From NCBI GenBank assembly GCA_031286245.1, contig JAITUO010000202.1, forward strand, positions 1 through 8,317: a stretch of DNA of 8,317 nt, given 5' to 3'. Under the pieces are notes generated by a model that saw nothing but the letters and a program-made list of their open reading frames with translations, was not told the origin of the DNA and made no database searches. This stretch comes from Coriobacteriales bacterium. GTDB lineage: Bacteria > Actinomycetota > Coriobacteriia > Coriobacteriales > UBA8131. Below, one piece after another: positions 5,442-8,317 of this stretch (position 1 is its first letter; each line of letters starts with the position of its first letter). Made by a program: the position numbers and the translations under genes.

Positions 5442-6464
5442 ATGCTGACAGAAAAAGAGAACTACCTGCGAGTAGTCAACGGCGAAATGCCGGAATGGGT
5501 TCCGCGGGCAATGTATCCATCGCCAGGAAAACCGCCTGCAACTGCGATGGCAATGGTGAGTGCGGTACCGATGTTCGGTGAATGCCAAATGGATGCAGAC
5601 GGCAATCCTGCCGGGTTTACTGACATGTGGGGTGTTGAGTACAAGGCATCTAAAATGACCAGTTATATGTCCCAGCCGGTACCTGGCAAGCACATCTTAG
5701 ATGATATCCGTAACTGGCGAGATATCATCAAGGCTCCAGAGCTTCCCGATATCGACTGGGAGGCAGCAGCAAAGAAGGATTTAGAGATGGTCGATCGCAA
5801 CCAGACCGTTCTGGTTGGGGGCATGACCGGTTACTTCTTGCCCGTATTGAATTTCATGGGCTGTACTGAAGGTCTCAGTGCAATGCTCGAAGAGCCTGAT
5901 GAGATCATGGAGCTTTACAGCTACATGCATGATTTTTATCAGAAATTGAACACCAAGATCTTAGATTACTACCGTCCGGACATGTTCTCACTAGGCGATG
6001 ATATCGCTACGGCCAACAACTTGTTTGTGTCTCCGGAAACCTATCGCAAGCTGGTTAAACCCTGGCATGATGCCGACGCCAAGCTGTTCAGAGATGCCGG
6101 TATCCCAATAGCCATGCATTGCTGCGGTCGTGCTGAAGACCTGATTGAGGACTGGATCGAGATGGGTGTCAGTATCTGGCAACCGGCACAGGTGATGAAT
6201 GACCTGGTTGGCATCAAGCAGAAGTACGGGCGCAAGTTTGCCTTGGAGGGCTGCTTTGACTCATCTGGCCCAGCTAACTATCCACATGCACCGGAAGAGG
6301 TAGTGCGCCAGGCGGTTCGGGATTGTATCGACACCCATGCCACTGATGGTGGTTTTGTCTTCTGGGGCAGTAGTTATGGTGACCCGGACGATCCAGACAC
6401 CGCCAATAAAGCACGCTGGATCACCGAAGAGTATGACTCCTATGGGAGGAATTTCTACAAGTAA
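5442..6464 (+). CDS. UroD-fold corrinoid-type methyltransferase-like protein with intact zinc site
   Basis: A 340-residue member of the uroporphyrinogen decarboxylase/MtaA superfamily. It opens with MLTEKENYLRVVNGEMPEWVPR, the typical N-terminus of methyltransferase-type members. Then follow DMWGVEY (61-67), the SLGDDIATANNLFVSPETYRKLVKPW region (183-208), the zinc motif HCCG (His226, Cys228) and EGCFDSSG with Cys271 as the expected third ligand. His-x-Cys...Cys is the site that activates a thiol (coenzyme M, or the acceptor thiol) in MtaA/MtbA-like enzymes, so a zinc-dependent methyl transfer, often with a corrinoid protein, is the best inference. It lacks HemE-specific residues at the N-terminus. 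It has its own promoter-like -10 box and is set apart from the upstream operon by the 19-bp repeats. No corrinoid protein gene is present in the window. Substrate unknown; an O-demethylation system is one possibility. Confidence 0.85.
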   Translation: MLTEKENYLRVVNGEMPEWVPRAMYPSPGKPPATAMAMVSAVPMFGECQMDADGNPAGFTDMWGVEYKASKMTSYMSQPVPGKHILDDIRNWRDIIKAPELPDIDWEAAAKKDLEMVDRNQTVLVGGMTGYFLPVLNFMGCTEGLSAMLEEPDEIMELYSYMHDFYQKLNTKILDYYRPDMFSLGDDIATANNLFVSPETYRKLVKPWHDADAKLFRDAGIPIAMHCCGRAEDLIEDWIEMGVSIWQPAQVMNDLVGIKQKYGRKFALEGCFDSSGPANYPHAPEEVVRQAVRDCIDTHATDGGFVFWGSSYGDPDDPDTANKARWITEEYDSYGRNFYK

Positions 6465-6466
6465 CA

Positions 6467-6501
6467 CTTACTTAGGCTAGTTGTTAAAAAGCCCAAGTAA
6501 G
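6467..6501. terminator. Inverted repeat just after the third UroD gene, possible terminator
   Basis: CTTACTTAGGCT (6467-6478) pairs with AGCCCAAGTAAG (6490-6501) over 12 positions with one A-C mismatch; the loop is AGTTGTTAAAA. It starts two bases after the stop codon. No T run follows on the plus strand, so it is either a factor-dependent terminator element or an mRNA-stabilising 3' stem. Confidence 0.45.
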
Positions 6502-6522
6502 GCGTTGTGTATCAGAGTTGTT

Positions 6523-6559
6523 GGGCAGGTACGGCCAGAGCCCAGGCTGGTACCTGCCC
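6523..6559. terminator. Strong GC-rich inverted repeat in the convergent spacer, possible bidirectional terminator
   Basis: GGGCAGGTAC (6523-6532) is perfectly complementary to GTACCTGCCC (6550-6559), and GGCC/GGCT can extend the stem inward with one bulge. It lies between the convergent third UroD gene and the HAD gene and could stop transcription from both sides. Neither flank has a clear T run, so it is not a textbook intrinsic terminator. Confidence 0.5.
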
Positions 6560-6598
6560 GTTAAACCTGTCCATCAGTTTTACTTTCCATTTGTTTCC

Positions 6599-7261
6599 TT
6601 AAGCCAGTTGCTCGATGATAGCCGCTAGCTTGCTGATCTCCGGTACTAGTATTTCAGCCCCGGCTTCCAGCAGACGGTCTCGATCGAAAAAGCCCCATTC
6701 GGCGCCGATGGCCAAACATCCGGCTGCCCGGGCGGCTTGCATGTCATAAGGGCTGTCACCGATGTAGATGCATTCTTCCGGCAAGACCCCCAACTGATTG
6801 GCAGCAAACAGTAAAGGGTCTGGTTCAGGTTTATGCCGGTCTGTGTCGTTGTACCCAACGATCAATTCGAAATACTTATCCAGATCAAAGCATTTCAAGC
6901 CTTGCAAAGCCGAGTCATTACGCTTCGATGTGACAATCACCATCGGCCAGCCTGCGCTGGTTAAAGCTGACAAAGCTTCATGGGTTCCAGGGAAATACTC
7001 GATCAGGCTATTGTGCGCCAAGGCGTTGTGTTCACGATAGGCTAAGACCATCGCCTCGGCATGTTTTGGTGGAGTCAGCTTATACATCTGTTCCGGCAGT
7101 GGCACACCGATCATTTCCAAGAGCGGCTCATCCGGCAAACGAAAGCCCAACACCTGATCGCAGGCATAATGGTAGGAAGCTAGAATCAGCTCACGGGTGT
7201 CTAATACCGTACCATCCAAATCAAACAACAAGGCACGGTATTGCCTGGTTCCTTTATTCAT
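6599..7261 (-). CDS. HAD-superfamily phosphatase, PpaX/phosphoglycolate phosphatase-like
   Basis: A 220-residue HAD hydrolase with all four motifs: LLFDLDGTVLDT with nucleophile Asp14 and Asp16; VTSK with Thr111; Lys144 in HKPEPDP; and IGDSPYDMQAA with Asp169 and Asp173. A helical cap of the C1 type lies between motifs I and II (about residues 25-90). The N-terminal DTRELILASY, the IGVPL segment and YREHN resemble PpaX, the pyrophosphatase of the HPr kinase/phosphatase system in Firmicutes, but similar sequences are also annotated as phosphoglycolate phosphatases (Gph), so the substrate is left open. The ATG overlaps the last eight bases of gyrA on the same strand and has no clear ribosome site, so translation is probably coupled to gyrA. 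Role likely clearance of pyrophosphate or a phosphorylated by-product in the cytoplasm. Confidence 0.85.
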   Translation of the reverse strand: MNKGTRQYRALLFDLDGTVLDTRELILASYHYACDQVLGFRLPDEPLLEMIGVPLPEQMYKLTPPKHAEAMVLAYREHNALAHNSLIEYFPGTHEALSALTSAGWPMVIVTSKRNDSALQGLKCFDLDKYFELIVGYNDTDRHKPEPDPLLFAANQLGVLPEECIYIGDSPYDMQAARAAGCLAIGAEWGFFDRDRLLEAGAEILVPEISKLAAIIEQLA

Positions 7262-8317
7262 CGATCAGAGCCAGCTGTTGGCTATTATTACTATCAGCAT
7301 CACTGTCGTTAACGTTGTCGTTGTCGTCAGAATTGTCATCAACACTGTCATCAGTTTCGTCGAAATCACTCTCGGCTGTTTCGATGGCCCCAGTAGCAGT
7401 CTTTTTCTTGGTACCAACCACACGGGCGACCGCACAGACCCGGTCAGTGTCGCTGACATTCATCACCTTAACGCCTTGGGTAGCACGGCCCTGTTGTGAA
7501 ACATCAGCCGCCCTGACCCTGATCACAACCCCCTCTTCGGAGACGATCATCAGCTCGTGGCCAGGTTGCACGACTTTCATCCCCGCCAATCGACCTTTCT
7601 TCTCTGTCATTGAAATAGTAGCGACACCTTGCCCGCCCCGATGATGCTCGGTATATTCGCTGATCGGTGTGCGCTTGCCAAAGCCGTTTTCGGTGATCAC
7701 AAACAGGTCGCTTTCCAGCGGAGCAATCTCCATACCTAACACCCGGGCGTCCTTACCAGGGTTCATACCAATCACACCGCTGGTATCACGCCCCATCGCC
7801 CGGACTTCGCTTTCGTCGAATCGTATTGCCTTCCCAGCTGAAGAGACCATCACGACTTTCTCCCCCAGTCTGACCCGTTTGACGGAAATCAAAGCATCAT
7901 TGTCACGCAGGTTGATGGCGATCAACCCGTTTGAACGGGTGTTGATATAGGCGTTCATCGCAGTTTTCTTGATCATGCCGTTTTCGGTAGCGAACAGCAG
8001 ATATTCATCGGCTGGAAATTCCTTGGTAGCAATTACAGCAGCGATTTTTTCGCCGGCTTCGAAAGGCAGCAGATTGACCACTGCGCTACCTCGGGCGTGC
8101 CGGCTGCCAACCGGCAATTCATGGACCTTTAGCCGATATACTTTTCCATGTGTGGAGAAGAACAGCATGTAGTCGTGAGTGCTGGCGATAAAGAGGTGCT
8201 CGACGAAATCATCGTCTTTTAGATTGACACCCTGTAAGCCCTTACCACCACGTTTCTGCTGGCGGTATGTGGCTACTGGTAGACGTTTGACGTATCCAGT
8301 ACGAGTGATTGTGACAA
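7254..8317 (-). CDS. gyrA: DNA gyrase subunit A, C-terminal part
   Basis: The last 353 residues of GyrA; the 5' part, with the catalytic tyrosine, lies beyond base 8317. The visible part is the C-terminal beta-pinwheel that wraps DNA. It contains the GyrA box QQKRGGKG (bases 8238-8261), which distinguishes gyrase from topoisomerase IV ParC, then the hallmark DDDFVEHLFIASTHDY and FFSTHGKVYRLKVHELP. Repeated blade signatures follow, such as MIKKT, AIRFDESEVRAMGRDTSGVIGM, GFGKRTPISEY and VIRVRAADVSQQGRATQGV. The protein ends in a strongly acidic tail: the last 40 residues hold 16 Asp/Glu and no Lys or Arg. In E. coli an acidic GyrA tail modulates wrapping and supercoiling. GyrA with GyrB introduces negative supercoils using ATP. 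The downstream HAD gene overlaps its stop. Confidence 0.97.
   Translation of the reverse strand, partial: VTITRTGYVKRLPVATYRQQKRGGKGLQGVNLKDDDFVEHLFIASTHDYMLFFSTHGKVYRLKVHELPVGSRHARGSAVVNLLPFEAGEKIAAVIATKEFPADEYLLFATENGMIKKTAMNAYINTRSNGLIAINLRDNDALISVKRVRLGEKVVMVSSAGKAIRFDESEVRAMGRDTSGVIGMNPGKDARVLGMEIAPLESDLFVITENGFGKRTPISEYTEHHRGGQGVATISMTEKKGRLAGMKVVQPGHELMIVSEEGVVIRVRAADVSQQGRATQGVKVMNVSDTDRVCAVARVVGTKKKTATGAIETAESDFDETDDSVDDNSDDNDNVNDSDADSNNSQQLALIDE

Noticed and set aside
7197..7644. Plus-strand open frames opposite gyrA
   Set aside because: They mirror the gyrA frame, are Ser/Thr/Val-rich low-complexity products of its acidic tail and lack ribosome sites.

Overview
The window looks like the chromosome of an anaerobic, heterotrophic actinobacterium, most plausibly of the Coriobacteriia. 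This is inference. The pointers are a Tat-exported, lipobox-bearing FAD flavoprotein of the fumarate-reductase type, several UroD-fold methyltransferase-like proteins, an apparently leaderless DUF151 gene, and mid-range GC. No rRNA, tRNA, CRISPR array, IS element or phage gene is visible.

Layout. (1) 1-299, minus: N-terminus of a Tat lipoprotein FAD-dependent oxidoreductase. (2) 300-599: divergent spacer holding a doubtful small minus-strand ORF and a -10 box placed so that the next gene would be leaderless. (3) 600-1112, plus: bifunctional nuclease family protein (DUF151). (4) 1113-1403: spacer with a three-copy 30-bp tandem repeat and the leader of the next operon. (5) 1404-5217, plus: a probable four-gene operon with two tandem paralogous UroD-fold proteins and two flavodoxin-fold proteins that overlap by one base. 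(6) 5218-5441: spacer with a three-copy 19-bp tandem repeat, a consensus -10 box and a small leader hairpin. (7) 5442-6464, plus: a third UroD-fold protein, this one with the HxCG...Cys zinc site of corrinoid-type methyltransferases. (8) 6465-6598: convergent spacer with two strong inverted repeats. (9) 6599-8317, minus: the 3' end of gyrA followed by an overlapping HAD phosphatase resembling PpaX.

How the genes may work together. The central block (1404-6464) is the accessory part. The third UroD protein looks like a competent zinc-thiol methyltransferase. The tandem pair keeps the fold but has lost all three zinc-ligand positions and shares a set of conserved cysteines. The two flavoproteins are complementary: one has an iron-sulfur cysteine motif with a degraded FMN loop, the other an intact FMN loop without the cysteines. 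A small redox-linked methyl-transfer or demethylation module is a reasonable hypothesis, but no corrinoid protein or corrinoid-reactivating ATPase lies in the window. The substrate is unknown. The gyrA/HAD block and the DUF151 gene are housekeeping-type flanks.
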